From: Diadema setosum
Lineage: Eukaryota; Echinodermata; Echinoidea; Diadematoida; Diadematidae
Direction of reading: 5' to 3'
Length of the DNA stretch: 64,000 nt
Assembly (NCBI GenBank): GCA_033980235.1
Contig: CM067059.1
Coordinates: forward strand, 10,488,309-10,552,308
The translations under genes and the position numbers were made by a program. Positions within the stretch are counted from its first letter, which is position 1. Each line of letters starts with the position of its first letter. This document shows positions 36,723 to 46,886 of the stretch, in pieces. The notes under the pieces were generated by a model. The model did not search any database, was not told where the DNA came from, and worked only from the letters and a program-made list of their open reading frames with translations.

Positions 36723-38439
36723 ATCCACAGAGCGCATGTCTGTAGCTCTTCCTGGAACATTCCTACATTGAACTTTTGTAAGGAGAAGAGCAAATCTCTC
36801 ACTGTACCGTATGCCCCTCAAAAATTACAACGGTCACCTGCGCAACGATAACTTACGAAATAGCGAATCAATCCAAGTACAACAATTTCATGGTATGAAA
36901 CTATAACTTATTACCCACATCTTACAGAAAACTCTATCCGATTTGCTACAGTGGTCAAAGAGAAATGAGGATTTTTGCAGAGCATGTCAAGAATCCTTTC
37001 CCTCCCATGTTCTGTCCATTGTGTTCACACACATTATGCAGTTCCAAGAGCATCCAAGTGCTAAACTTGGAAGAAACAGACCCATGACATGCTTTACAAC
37101 TATCCACATTTTCTCTGTGACCACTTGACCAAATTGAAGGGGTTTTCTGCAAAAATATAGGTAAGATGTTATATTTTTAGACCCTGAAATAGCATGCAGT
37201 TTTATCATATTGGAAGTTACACTGTATATTCAAGAAGTAATTCTCGTGACAGAGAGCACAGAAAAAAAGTACAGGTAATTAGTGATGATACACGGGACAA
37301 CTGTAACAAGTTACCATGTTAAGGTCCGAAATGCCGCATATCATGAAAGGCCTTTCAATGTAAGATGTAATCTGTGTAAGGGTCCGCTGACTCATGTAGC
37401 AAAGTCTTCAATTTAGTATTCTCCATTGTCTTTTCAGTTCAGCAGAAATCATGATGAGTTAACACTGGGTGCAATGCAAGGCTTGCTTCTTACCAACAGT
37501 GGCTTATAAAAGTTAAGTGACCTTGCAATGTGCATTTAGAATGTTTCTCTCGGCAGTCTTGCAGAAAATTTTTATCACACTTTTGTGCATCAGCAACCGA
37601 TGCGTCAACTGTACATTTTCTCCCATATGATATAAGCGCCTTGCTTGGGTTAATTCAGTGGTGGCATGCATTGTGCTGATAAGATGGACGTTATATTACA
37701 TGATCATGACTTCCACAAAAGAAACAAATAAGAATAAAGCTAAAGATAATGGTGCCGAAAATCAATGGCTAAAAAAACTACCAGCATTACAACTTAGTGC
37801 ATCTGAGTCCTGGCAAATTAATGGTGGTAAATTTCAACGGAAAATAAGGGATCAAGAAAGCAAAGAAGAAAAATGGGAGAGAATGAAGGAGGCGGGGTAG
37901 GGGGAGATATGGGATATGCTTCTGGGCCTAACGTAAGTCAGGCAGAATAACTGCAGCTACAGATTTAGTGTTGTAAAAACACAAGGACGTAATCAATCTT
38001 GACGTGACAGGGATCTCCTCACATGTGGAAGGAGATTGGGTGGCTAGATCATATGGAAGAGCACTGCACGAAATCTTGGCACACATATATCAAAACATGC
38101 AAACAAATAAACTGATACCACTTTAGGGGAAGGTATGGATGATGTATACTCAGATGCAGAGGGGGAAAATATATATAAATATATATGCAAAATCGGCAAA
38201 TGAGGTGGTATGATAAACCAAATGTTTCGAAAACCATGCCAAAACAGGAAAGGTGGAGGGAGTGAGGGGTTGCGGTTGTGTTGCACGATGCAAAAAGTTC
38301 GTAGGAAGAAGCAGCAGTTTCTCCACATGTGTTTGTGTGTATATACACGCATGGATATATACATATAGACAAAAACAGGGGAGAAGGTCTGCTGCCCGGG
38401 CGTGTTTGCTACCGCGGAGCTTGGCGGAGGCGTGCTCAC

Positions 38440-38585
38440 TGTCGAAGCAGACCAGGACTGTGTCGCGCTCCATCTGCGAGACGCAGACGACGTTGAGGAG
38501 CTTCTCCGTGGGCGGGTGCTCCACGAACCAGCTGCTGGTGGAGTTGAGGTTGACCACGTCAAAGGACAGATGTGACCTGTCCAGG
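38440..38585 (-). CDS. MAP4K3/5: MAP4K CNH exon (VVNLNSTSSWFVE)
   Basis: 146 nt. Acceptor TATAG|C and donor ACA|GTGAGC. The single leading C completes GGC with the GG of the upstream exon; the downstream join makes AGT. Translation: LDRSHLSFDVVNLNS, then SSWFVEH, then SQMERDTVLVCFD, matching the CNH segment usually written INLNSxSSWF...LERDTVLVCLD. An alternative acceptor (GACAG|GTC) 10 bases further in would break the phase with the upstream exon. Confidence 0.93.
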
Positions 38586-39427
38586 CTATAAAGGGAGGAT
38601 TACAACATCCACCATTGAGGCAGTTTAAATACCACTCTGCAGCGAAACTATGACGACATTTTGTTACTGTTTATACATTTCAGCACTCTAAGTTCTTTTT
38701 TTACCAAAACATGAGAAAAGAAGACATGCTCTAAACTCTTCACTCCACAATTTTGTTTTTGCCCTAAACTTAAAGCAAAACTCTTCCTTGAATAAACATT
38801 TGTAAGAACTTCGTACGATGTGCATGTAAAGCAGGACTTTTAAGAGAATGTAGATAACCACTCTATGCTGTCATTTAGGGAGTTGAGGATCAATAACCTG
38901 TGAGGTGCATTTACTCAATATATCATGTGACTAATCATAATAATCCCACGCACTATTTAATTTCATGCAAATCTGACTGCCAGTAGCCAAGCTGTCTTTG
39001 CTTTTCTGCAATCTTAAATAATTGGGCTCAGACAATGCTTATCTGCTGAGCAGGACATGCAGAAAAATATTAACCCTTTCATACATCAAGAAAAAGTCTG
39101 AAGAAAATTTTCTTGGGAGAAAAATGAAAATTGGTGTATTTTGTGGACAAACCCAGTGGAGGGCTGCCCAACATCAAAATCAAATCACACAGAGTTGCCA
39201 ATTAATCTTACTTTTTAAAGTTTTAACAGTTCAGAACTGTTTTATTCAAGTGTCTGATATTTTTCCCAGAAATTTTCACTGATCTACTTTCTCTGATTTT
39301 TTTCTGTTTTCAAACAAAGCAACATAATATCAGGACTGAATTTCCCTTTCAGCAACTGAAATGTGCTAATTCACGTAGTCTCTGGGAAGGAAAAAACAAA
39401 CAAAAACAAAACAAAACAAGCACTCAC

Positions 39428-39525
39428 CCCCTCGCTACTCCAACACACACAATTGGGTACTCTGCGTCTGGCTTGATTAGCATCTCAAAGACCTTGATCT
39501 CTGCAGGCAGCGGACAATCAAACAC
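39428..39525 (-). CDS. MAP4K3/5: MAP4K CNH exon (EIKVFEMLIKP)
   Basis: 98 nt, too short to stand out as an ORF. The acceptor is preceded by a pure poly-C run (CCCCACAG|GTG); the donor is GGG|GTGAGTG after two bases of a Gly codon. It encodes VFDCPLPAEIKVFEMLIKP, then EYPIVCVGVARG once joined. This matches the family segment FPLPxPLKVFEMLV...EYPxVCVxVSRG. Phase 0 in, phase 2 out, fitting both neighbours. Confidence 0.92.
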
Positions 39526-40284
39526 CTGTGGGGGGGGGGGAAGTGGCAGTGAAAATGAATCTATCGGTCTTACACTTTCTTCTGCTTTGGACATCATATT
39601 TCCCTTTTTTGAGCTGATAGGGTCAAAGGTACATTGTATTTATTTTCTACACTCTGTAAATGTAATGTTGTGCAATATTGTCACCCAAAACAGGCTACTG
39701 TGACTGTGAATGAAATGAAATAGCAACATTATGGTGTGCTTCTGCAGTGATATTTCAAAGACACATTAATTTCTTTCTAGTTCACATCTGATGTTCGGCT
39801 TCTTTTTTGTGTGAATATAGCAAACTCACACAAGAAAGAAGCCAAATAACAAATGTGTATAAAGTCAGGATTGCCTGCATCATTCACTAAAATGCTTCAC
39901 CACTTGTCTCGCCACCCACTTCTCATTTTTCTTTGGCGATATTTCTCCATTTTCTGCAATATTCTCTGTCCCTCCGCATGTATATCTCTTCTAAGCAATG
40001 ATCAAAATCTCACCTATACGGTAATAAATCCTAACGATTACAGTTCGTTATTCCTAAGGTTTGTAATTCCAAAGCTTTGTTGGTACACACCTTCTTTTCA
40101 TTTTCGGATTTAACAAACTTTCGGAATGACATACCGTACATCATCTTTGGATTATGAACCTTGGGAATAATGAACTTTTGGAATAATGCCACAAATGTTT
40201 GGATGAATGAACCCTTGTTCCTTCTCAGATTATTGAACTCCAAGGTTTTGGGAATTTGTGTGTTTTGGAATAACAAACTTTCGG

Positions 40285-40422
40285 AATAACAAACCTTATT
40301 TCATTTTTGGATTAACGAACCTTCAGAATAACAAACCTTATTTCATTTTTGGATTAACTAACCTTCAGAATAACAAACCTTATTTCATTTTTGGATCAAC
40401 GAACCTTCAGAATAACAAACAT
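40285..40422. repeat. 42-bp minisatellite (NKPYFIFGLTNLQN-like when translated)
   Basis: Three near-identical 42-bp units built from AATAACAAACCTTATTTCAT then TTTTGGATTAACGAACCTTC AG. Degenerate versions of the GGAATAACGAAC motif extend left to about 40040. The plus-strand ORF across it is a by-product of a period divisible by three. In a MAP4K intron. Confidence 0.85.
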
Positions 40423-40484
40423 CACTCCTCTACACAATGATCCTCTTTCCCACATGAAATTGTTTCAAAATTGCACCCACTCAC

Positions 40485-40588
40485 CTTGACTTGTAAGAAT
40501 TTGTTCATGGGCTCGTACCACTGTAGTAATACTACGCCCGTGGGCAGTGCTCCACATAAGTACTTGTGACTGTTGTAGGGATTCCTCA
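40485..40588 (-). CDS. MAP4K3/5: MAP4K CNH exon ([14 protein letters not shown])
   Basis: 104 nt. Acceptor TTACAG|TG; donor AAG|GTGAGT. The leading TG joins the G of the upstream exon to give GTG, so the junction reads [20 protein letters not shown]. It continues [17 protein letters not shown]. The [14 protein letters not shown] string is one of the most conserved in the MAP4K CNH domain. The longest ORF here is in a different frame. Confidence 0.95.
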
Positions 40589-40811
40589 CTGTAATCACGC
40601 AAAGAGAAAAAGGGGGGGGGGGAGAAAAAAATCATGAATGAGAGACAAGTCTTCATTTGAAAGATAAGGGCAGCAACTGCAACATCAAAAGACAAACTTA
40701 AACCATTAATGTAGGACTACCATTAGTAAAATCATGACAACGATAATGATAATGATACCAATGCTGACGACGAAAAATAATTACTATAATGAAGATAATG
40801 ATAATAGTAAT

Positions 40812-41010
40812 ACTGTAAAACCAAAAATATTCACAGCGCGAAACTTTCACGAATTGAAGTCGACTGCCCTTTAAACGTCATGAAAGTTTTGCAAATTGCC
40901 ACTGGCACTTAATGCATTGTGTGGACAGAAACATTTTGCATGCATTTTACTTCATGAATCCTGGCTCCTTGCCAAATTCACAAGAGTTTCATGCACATGA
41001 AAAGTTATCA
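40812..41010. mobile_element. TACTGTAAAACC repeat fragment
   Basis: Starts TACTGTAAAACCAAAAATAT, contains GCGCGAAACTTTCACGAATT and GCAAATTGCCACTGGCACTT. Shares reversed motifs with 30160-30330. No clear right terminus. In a MAP4K intron. Confidence 0.4.
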
Positions 41011-41688
41011 GTGGTCATGTCAATGTTTAATTACTACTACTTCTAATGATATTCATCACTTACTATTATTACTTTTTCCTTCATAATCAATATTATCACT
41101 ACTATCATCACAATCACCATCACTAACATAATTTCATCAACCATTATCATCATCATCACTGTTGTTGTTTTCTTTTTAACAGTAGCTGTAAATAAGGTCA
41201 TTTTTCTTTTTTAAATCTAATTCCCTATCCGTAAGATCCCAAAATCCAGCGGCTCAAATGTAGCTGCTTGAATGATTTATGTGGTCTAGGCACAGCCTTT
41301 GGGATCTGACATTTAATCCAGCTAGGATTGAGAGGGATGCATGCCGTTTCTCCAGTAAGTACTACCAATCTACCAGAAGTCATCCACAATAACTAGAGAA
41401 CCGCCAGGCTGCACTCTGGACTTTGGTTTAAAGGGGAAGAGCTTTATAGAAAGAATGTTGCATGGTATATCACTAATCATGATGTGCTGTCTGATTTACA
41501 ATACAAAATATTTCAGTAGCATTTACTTCCATGTATATCCCTTCAAATTTTAGAAGAATTTATTATTTTGTATATATCTAACACTATTGAAAAAGCAGAC
41601 TATTACAATTTACATCACAGCGACAAGTGCAACACGACTATCTTAAGGTGCCCAAAGAGTGACTGGTTAAATATTTCTGTCAGTCTAA

Positions 41689-41900
41689 TACTGTAAAGGT
41701 GGACGTTTTCATGGTGTAGAAATTTAAAACACTTTGTACAACCAGAAACTAGCACAAAAATAAAAGCACACAAATATTTTTTGCTTGTTATGTGTAATAA
41801 CATTTAATGTTTTGATTCTACGAAATTAAAAACAAGTGAAATTCATCTTACCAGCTTAGCATGAAAGATTACTTGTGCAATAACTTCCAGTTTTACGGTA
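41689..41900. mobile_element. Degraded copy of the TACTGTAAAAGTGGA MITE
   Basis: Left end TACTGTAAAGGTGGACG; right end ACTTCCAGTTTTACGGTA. The interior shares AACCAGAAACTAG, AAAATAAAAGCA and AATTAAAAACA with the 10061 copy in the same order. In a MAP4K CNH intron. Confidence 0.75.
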
Positions 41901-42039
41901 TTACTGAACACCGTGTGTGTGTGTCTTTTTTATTGCATTGTAACAGGGAAATTTGCATTAAACTGAATTGACCAACCATGCAAAGCATGCCATGAGGCTT
42001 CAGGTCCTAGCCTATGATATGACACCATATGAAGTAAAG

Positions 42040-42378
42040 GAAGGTGGGGCAAGGGGGGTGTTATGAGGGAGGGGTATGGCAGGTATGGAACAGAGCGTGT
42101 AAAGGGGTGTATGGGGGATGGGTATGAAGGGGGTAAGAAAGGGGGGTATGGAGGTATGGAGGTATTGAGAGGAGGGTGTAAAAGAAGGATATGGACTCCC
42201 CAGAGGGTATGGAAGAGAGGGGTAAGAAAGGGGGTATGGAGGAGGGGTTGTGGACAAAGGGATATGGAGGGAGGGCTATGGGGGGGTATGGAGGAAAGGG
42301 TGTGGAGGAGGGGGTAAGGATGAAACGGGATGGAAGGAGGGGTAGGGAAGATGGATGGAGTACGGAGGAGGAGGAGGT
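42040..42378. repeat. Purine-rich GGGGTATGGAGG-type tract
   Basis: About 340 bp made of variants of GGGGTATGGAGGGA on the plus strand with very few C. On the gene strand it is a pyrimidine-rich tract starting about 15 bases after a MAP4K donor. The long proline/serine ORFs opposite it are artefacts. Confidence 0.85.
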
Positions 42379-42391
42379 GTGACTGACTTAC

Positions 42392-42574
42392 CGACGCAAC
42401 ACTTTGTACAGCCCTTGGTGTCGGGCACTTTGTGGCTGAGGGCAAACTTGCGGGGGATGAGTTTGTCTGGTATCCTCTGCAGCCGCTCCCCAAACCGGCT
42501 GGGCATGTGGAACCGGTGCGGGTTCTTGTCCACGATGGCGACCAGGTTGTGCTGATAGATACTGGGGTTCTTCC
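42392..42574 (-). CDS. MAP4K3/5: MAP4K CNH exon (PRKFALSHKVPDTKGC)
   Basis: 183 nt. Acceptor TTGCAG|GG; donor TCG|GTAAGT. It encodes GKNPSIYQHNLVAIV, a short variable stretch, ERLQRIPDKL, then IPRKFALSHKVPDTKGCTKC. This is the loop and strand that most clearly mark the MAP4K3/5 subgroup. The donor lies only ~16 bases from a purine-rich tract (pyrimidine-rich on this strand) in the downstream intron. Confidence 0.96.
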
Positions 42575-42934
42575 CTGCAACCCACCAAGTTACAGAGAGT
42601 ACATGAAGGATGAGAGAGAGATAGAGAGTACAGTAGATGGGCAAGAGAGAGCTAAAGGCATGTTAAATAGGGAGGAGTTTGGCTTATTAAGTGTTGTCTC
42701 CAATGCATGGTACTCCTACTGGCTATACAGTGCCGATTTTAAGGTCATGCTTTTAAAATATGTAATACTTTACATTATGATATGATATAAATTTGCTAGG
42801 ATCAAATATCAAATCATAAATCAAGATACATTCAGAACTATGCACTCGTAACATAAGACAAGTGAAAAACACTGCATATGGTTCTTGTTATTGTTTCTTT
42901 CTCTTTGATTACAATGTATCCGACAATCCTTTAA

Positions 42935-43291
42935 AGGGGAAGGCTAGTAACTGATCAATGGGAATCAGTGGAAATGCTGGGAGATGATTGTTCCAATCCT
43001 TATGGGATTCATTCAAGAGTTCATTGTATATCTATTGTTGTGTGAAAATGATTTGCTTCAGAATGGTCTCATATTCTAGTAATGTGCAGTTTAATGCTTC
43101 CAGGTTAGCGTCCCTGGTCAGTGACGGAGCATTAAACTGCACATTACTTGAATATGAGACCGTTCTGAAGCAAATAATTTTCACACAACAATAGATATAC
43201 AATGAACTCTTGAATGAATCCCATAAGGATTGGAACAATCATCTCCCAGCATTTCCACTGATTCCCACTGATCAGTTACTAGCCTTTCCCT
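42935..43291. mobile_element. TTAA-flanked foldback MITE, copy 1
   Basis: 357 bp, almost wholly palindromic: two arms of about 150 bp fold around a loop containing CCAGGTTAGCGTCCCTGGTC. Ends AGGGGAAGGCTAGTAACTGA / complement AGGGAAAGGCTAGTAACTGA; flanked by exact TTAA (42931-42934, 43292-43295). The overlapping opposite-strand ORFs here translate to nearly the same peptide because the DNA is a palindrome. They are not genes. In a MAP4K CNH intron. Confidence 0.9.
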
Positions 43292-43349
43292 TTAAAACTG
43301 ACTAGCAAAGGCATTGTCTATCCACTGTTTCTTTAGGTTTCCAAAGTTT

Positions 43350-43593
43350 CATTTACTGGACATGGTACTTAATTTCACATGGATTTAATTTTCGTGAATT
43401 TCGTGAGTCGCGTGCTCTTAATGAATTTAAAACACATGAAAATATCACCTCTGAACCTACATGAATCAACATATAGGCATACATTCTCCATTCGCTGTTG
43501 TACTCCACGTTCGCATACTGAACCACTTGTGAAATTGTTGGAAAGTCCCGATTCCTGAAAAATTGGACTGGCCAAATATATGGCGTGTACAGT
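43350..43593. mobile_element. Degraded copy of the TACTGTATACGCCA MITE
   Basis: Interior AATTTTCGTGAATTTCGTGAG and GAAATTGTTGGAAAGTCCCG match the 36478 copy with CpG-decay-like changes. The right end is CCAAATATATGGCGTGTACAGTA; the left end is poorly preserved. In a MAP4K CNH intron next to the foldback MITE. Confidence 0.6.
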
Positions 43594-43653
43594 ATTTGAA
43601 ACCATCTGAAGCAAAGACAAGTACGGAGACTCTATTCGATTGATGTGCCATAC

Positions 43654-43714
43654 CTGATAATGACATCATGATGTTGTTGATGATGTATAACCAGGTTGTT
43701 TTTCTAGGGAACAT
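43654..43714 (-). CDS. MAP4K3/5: MAP4K CNH exon (MFPRKTTWLYIINN)
   Basis: 61 nt. Acceptor TTACAG|ATG; donor TCAG|GTATGG. Encodes MFPRKTTWLYIINNIMMSLSG when joined, aligning with the family segment LFPRRCTWLYVMNNxLLSISG. The ATG is an internal Met, not a start. Phase 0 in, phase 1 out. Confidence 0.93.
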
Positions 43715-44658
43715 CTGTAAAAGAAGATAATCAATGCAAAGAGCAGATCATCAATAACAATAATAATAATAACTCGGGCCGGCCATTTTTTCAAGCAATG
43801 CTTACAATGGCAGCCCTCTGCATAATCGCTTTTTAACTACAATAAGTTTGTTATTGTAATCCCTGCTGCATAGACATGCGTACTGTATATCATTAATTTC
43901 CTATTATATCGTTGTTTATGCAAGTCAAACGACTTTGTTTTAAATTTACTTTGTATATTTCCCACATGTTCATTATCATGTAACTTATGAATATTGATTT
44001 GCAGAAAATAAAGTACTTATCAAACAAACAAACAAATGTCAAATTTGGCTGTTCAGGAATATGTTTTTAAATCAAAATATTGAATCCTGACAGCAGGAAT
44101 GTGATACACATAGCAAGAGGAAAAAATTTTTTGGCCGTTTTCTCCCAAGAAAAGCATTACTGTATATACGGCTCCATTTACATACAAATTCACTTCTTGT
44201 TGCAATATCTTACTTTCACAAGATTTTGTATTATACCATTACTGTGACACAGCACCTATGACGGCATTTACTTGTACTCAATTAATTCCACAAGTCTTTT
44301 TTCCCTCCATTTTTACATGCCATTCTACAAACGAGCCTATTCTAACCACCGATAGAAAGGATGACAATTATATACGCAGGATTTGATATCAGTGTGGAAT
44401 GCACTTTGAGGCATTTCCAAAGAAAACGCCATATGTGATTAAAAATTCCACAGAATCTTACGCTAAAAAGCTTATTCTTGTTTGCAATTCACCAGCACAC
44501 ACCAATCATGTCTGCCACCTTACGCATGTCCTGAAATAAATCTCATCCATCTAAACTCTTAAAGAAGTTGAAATAAATGGTAACGGTGATACCACAAAGT
44601 CAACAAAGCGGTTACATTGCATCACACTGATGTGCAATCAAAATTTGTAGGTACATAC

Positions 44659-44738
44659 CTGGTCCATAGCACCTTCGTGTATTTGCGTTAGGTTGAACGT
44701 GTAGATACCTTCATCGCAACCAAATATAATGTACTGAT
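44659..44738 (-). CDS. MAP4K3/5: MAP4K CNH exon (DQYIIFGCDEGIYTFNL)
   Basis: 80 nt. Acceptor TTTCAG|AT; donor CAG|GTATGT. With the upstream G it reads DQYIIFGCDEGIYTFNL, then TQIHEGAMDQ. The EGIYTxNL motif is typical of CNH domains. Phase 1 in, phase 0 out. Confidence 0.95.
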
Positions 44739-45126
44739 CTGAAAACATGAACAGGGACAGTACACAGGATGATGCAGGACGACTTTTTGATTGATATATT
44801 GAATGCACACAGACAAAGGAGAGACAAGATTCTTTTTTTAAATGACTCACTGACACTAAACAAAATAAAAAAACAAAACAAAAATGACTTTGAACTCAGC
44901 TTGGTCTCCTGTAATGATCTTGTAAAAGAAAACACTGTGAAACATGTTGATACACGCATAAAAGCCGAACTGAACTCATGACAGCATATTGTCCAAAAAA
45001 AACAACAAAACTGGGCTCATGACACATATCAATGTCGAAATCTGAGCATTTACCCTGAATGGTTTCTCGCCATTCACAAAGAAAGAAGGTCTATATTCTG
45101 TTTGTCACAGCAGGAACACATCGTTG

Positions 45127-45362
45127 CTGGGGCGACAAGACCTTGTATCTGAAATTTTGGTGAAAATGTCTTTTTTGGTTAATGGTCAGATATTCAGTTA
45201 AGTGATGTCCTGTCCAAATCCTAGCTGTCCTACCCCCAAAATGTAAGCCACCACAGCATGTCAAAGGAAAGGCTCTCCCATTTGATACAGTGCTTTGGCT
45301 GCTATGTTTTTTGCTCTCCTGAATATATGAAATTTTGTAGATATGTGGTCTTGTTGCCCCAG
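45127..45362. mobile_element. CTAGGGTGACAAAAC-ended MITE, copy 2 (inverted)
   Basis: Ends CTGGGGCGACAAGACC and complement CTGGGGCAACAAGACC (16 bp, one mismatch). The interior GTCCTGTCCAAATCCTAGCT and AAGCCACCACAGCATGTCAA is the complement of copy 1. Lies in the MAP4K intron just downstream of the exon ending at 45465. Confidence 0.8.
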
Positions 45363-45414
45363 CGATGACATAGGATAATTGCTTACAAGTCCATATATAT
45401 GTTTTCATTATGTG

Positions 45415-45453
45415 TGTGGTGGTGGTGGTGGTGGTGGTGGTGGGGGGGGGGGG
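45415..45453. repeat. (GGT)n followed by poly-G next to a splice donor
   Basis: About nine GGT units and then a run of G, ending only about ten bases from the donor of the MAP4K exon at 45465-45549. Confidence 0.9.
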
Positions 45454-45464
45454 TAATAACTCAC

Positions 45465-45549
45465 CTCTTGTTTCTGGGTGTACCCAGCTTGCAGAACAAT
45501 GAATGCATAATGGACACTCATTGAAGACTTTGGAGAAACATGCTCCCAT
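45465..45549 (-). CDS. MAP4K3/5: MAP4K CNH start exon ([14 protein letters not shown])
   Basis: 85 nt. Acceptor TTGCAG|ATG; donor AGAG|GTGAGT. Encodes [18 protein letters not shown], then [10 protein letters not shown]. This is the beginning of the CNH domain (family: GACFxKVFNGCPLxIHCAxSW). The ATG is internal. The intron side of the donor runs within about a dozen bases into a poly-C stretch and (ACC)n repeat (minus-strand reading), an unusual place for a simple repeat. Confidence 0.95.
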
Positions 45550-46038
45550 CTGCAAAAGGAAAGAAAGTTACCAAAACAAACATAATCTCCTTATTACTTA
45601 AACATATATAATCTCCTTATCACTTATTATCATTGTACTGCAATTAGTTGCCAACTACCAAAGTAGAATTTAGATTGCGGACAAAAATTTTGTTATCATA
45701 AACAGCATACAATGCCCCAATCTGAAGCATTTGCTTTAATTGGGGATCCTCCTTCACTATATTTTGTCAACCAATTGCATTTTTCTTCTTTTTTCCCCCC
45801 CTCCATGTAACCATGTTGGTTGCCATAATTCTTGTATGAAAAGTTGCATTCATTTCACCATGCAGAAATGATGACTCGCAATTAATCAATAGAATTTCTA
45901 ACAGATATTCAGTTTTCTGCAATCAACACTTTCTGTTGCAGAGACTTTGGACAGTGAGTACAATCATATGGAGTTCTCTGCACAAATTGACACTCCACAG
46001 CATACAAAGGGGTTTTAATCTTGGTCTCCAGTACTTAC

Positions 46039-46308
46039 AGTGACTTTTGGTGTAGGAGGAAGACCGTTGCTTGCTTGCTGGGGCGGTGGCTCCAGGAACT
46101 CGTTTCGTATCCTCCGCGGCGGGACGATGGGCGGTTTGTTGTCGATGTCCTCCGTGTTCTCGCCCTCCGTCGTCGGCGCCCTCCCGTTCACCATCTTCTG
46201 CGGGGGCCTCTGGGGCTTGTTCGGCGGCAGCGACGGGGCGGCGCCCTCTCGCGTCGAGGCATTGGACGCATTCCCGTTTGTTGGCATCCTGAATTGCACT
46301 GACTTTTG
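46039..46308 (-). CDS. MAP4K3/5: MAP4K proline-rich linker exon
   Basis: 270 nt, 90 codons, phase 0 at both ends. Acceptor GTGCAG|CAA; donor ACT|GTAAGT. The product is low-complexity and proline-rich: NASNASTREG, then SLPPNKPQRPPQK, then DIDNKPPIVPPRRIRNEF and ASNGLPPTPKVT. PPIVPPRR is a PxxPxR SH3-ligand-type motif; MAP4K linkers are known to bind SH3 adaptors. The GLPPTPKV end is followed directly by the CNH start. GC content is much higher than in the flanking introns. Confidence 0.92.
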
Positions 46309-46699
46309 CTGCACGCAGAAAATCAGAAATGACAAATAGTAACTACAAAGACCTGTGGTCTATCACACTCTGCAATTCAATAGTTTTCCTCCCGCTCATG
46401 CTCATATGTTTTCATCATGTACTGTAACCATGGTGTATTTCAAACTGTTTTAATTTTCATGAATTTTCCAAGTCAACTGATACTTTTGAAACTTTAGAAC
46501 AACTCCTAGAAATATTGCCTCCGGTAACTCAGATCCATTGCTTATTTTAATCTTAATCTAAGGTAAGTAACCACTTATTTGTCTCTTGAAAAGAGATAAT
46601 ATTCATGTCTAATTTTGCCACTGTGGTTGTCAATCACTCAGGAAATCATCTTTCAAAAGTTCCAAATCACAGAATATCATAAATGTGAAATATATGGTA

Positions 46700-46793
46700 C
46701 ACCTATCTAACTATCTCTCTCTCTCTGTCTCTGTCTGTCTGTCTGTCTATCTATCTATCACTATCTATCCAGGTGCCTAAATAAGACAGATAA

Positions 46794-46867
<74 letters not shown>

Positions 46868-46886
46868 TGATAGATTGATAGATTGT
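46700..46886. repeat. Paired inverted microsatellites: (CTAT/CTGT)n and (GATA)n
   Basis: CTCT/CTGT/CTAT repeats at about 46711-46770 are followed after ~25 bp by about 20 units of GATA (to about 46870) ending in GATT variants. The two arrays are complementary and could fold into a long hairpin. In a MAP4K intron. Confidence 0.9.

Noticed and set aside
40285..40422. CRISPR array or repeat protein
   Set aside because: Units are contiguous with no spacers, and the genome is eukaryotic; it is a minisatellite.
41930..42580. 216-codon Pro/Ser-rich minus-strand ORF
   Set aside because: It reads the MAP4K exon in the wrong frame and continues into the purine-rich repeat. The correct frame gives the CNH domain.
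42988..43238. Two nearly identical ORFs on opposite strands (also at 57870)
   Set aside because: A consequence of the palindromic foldback MITE, not a conserved gene.
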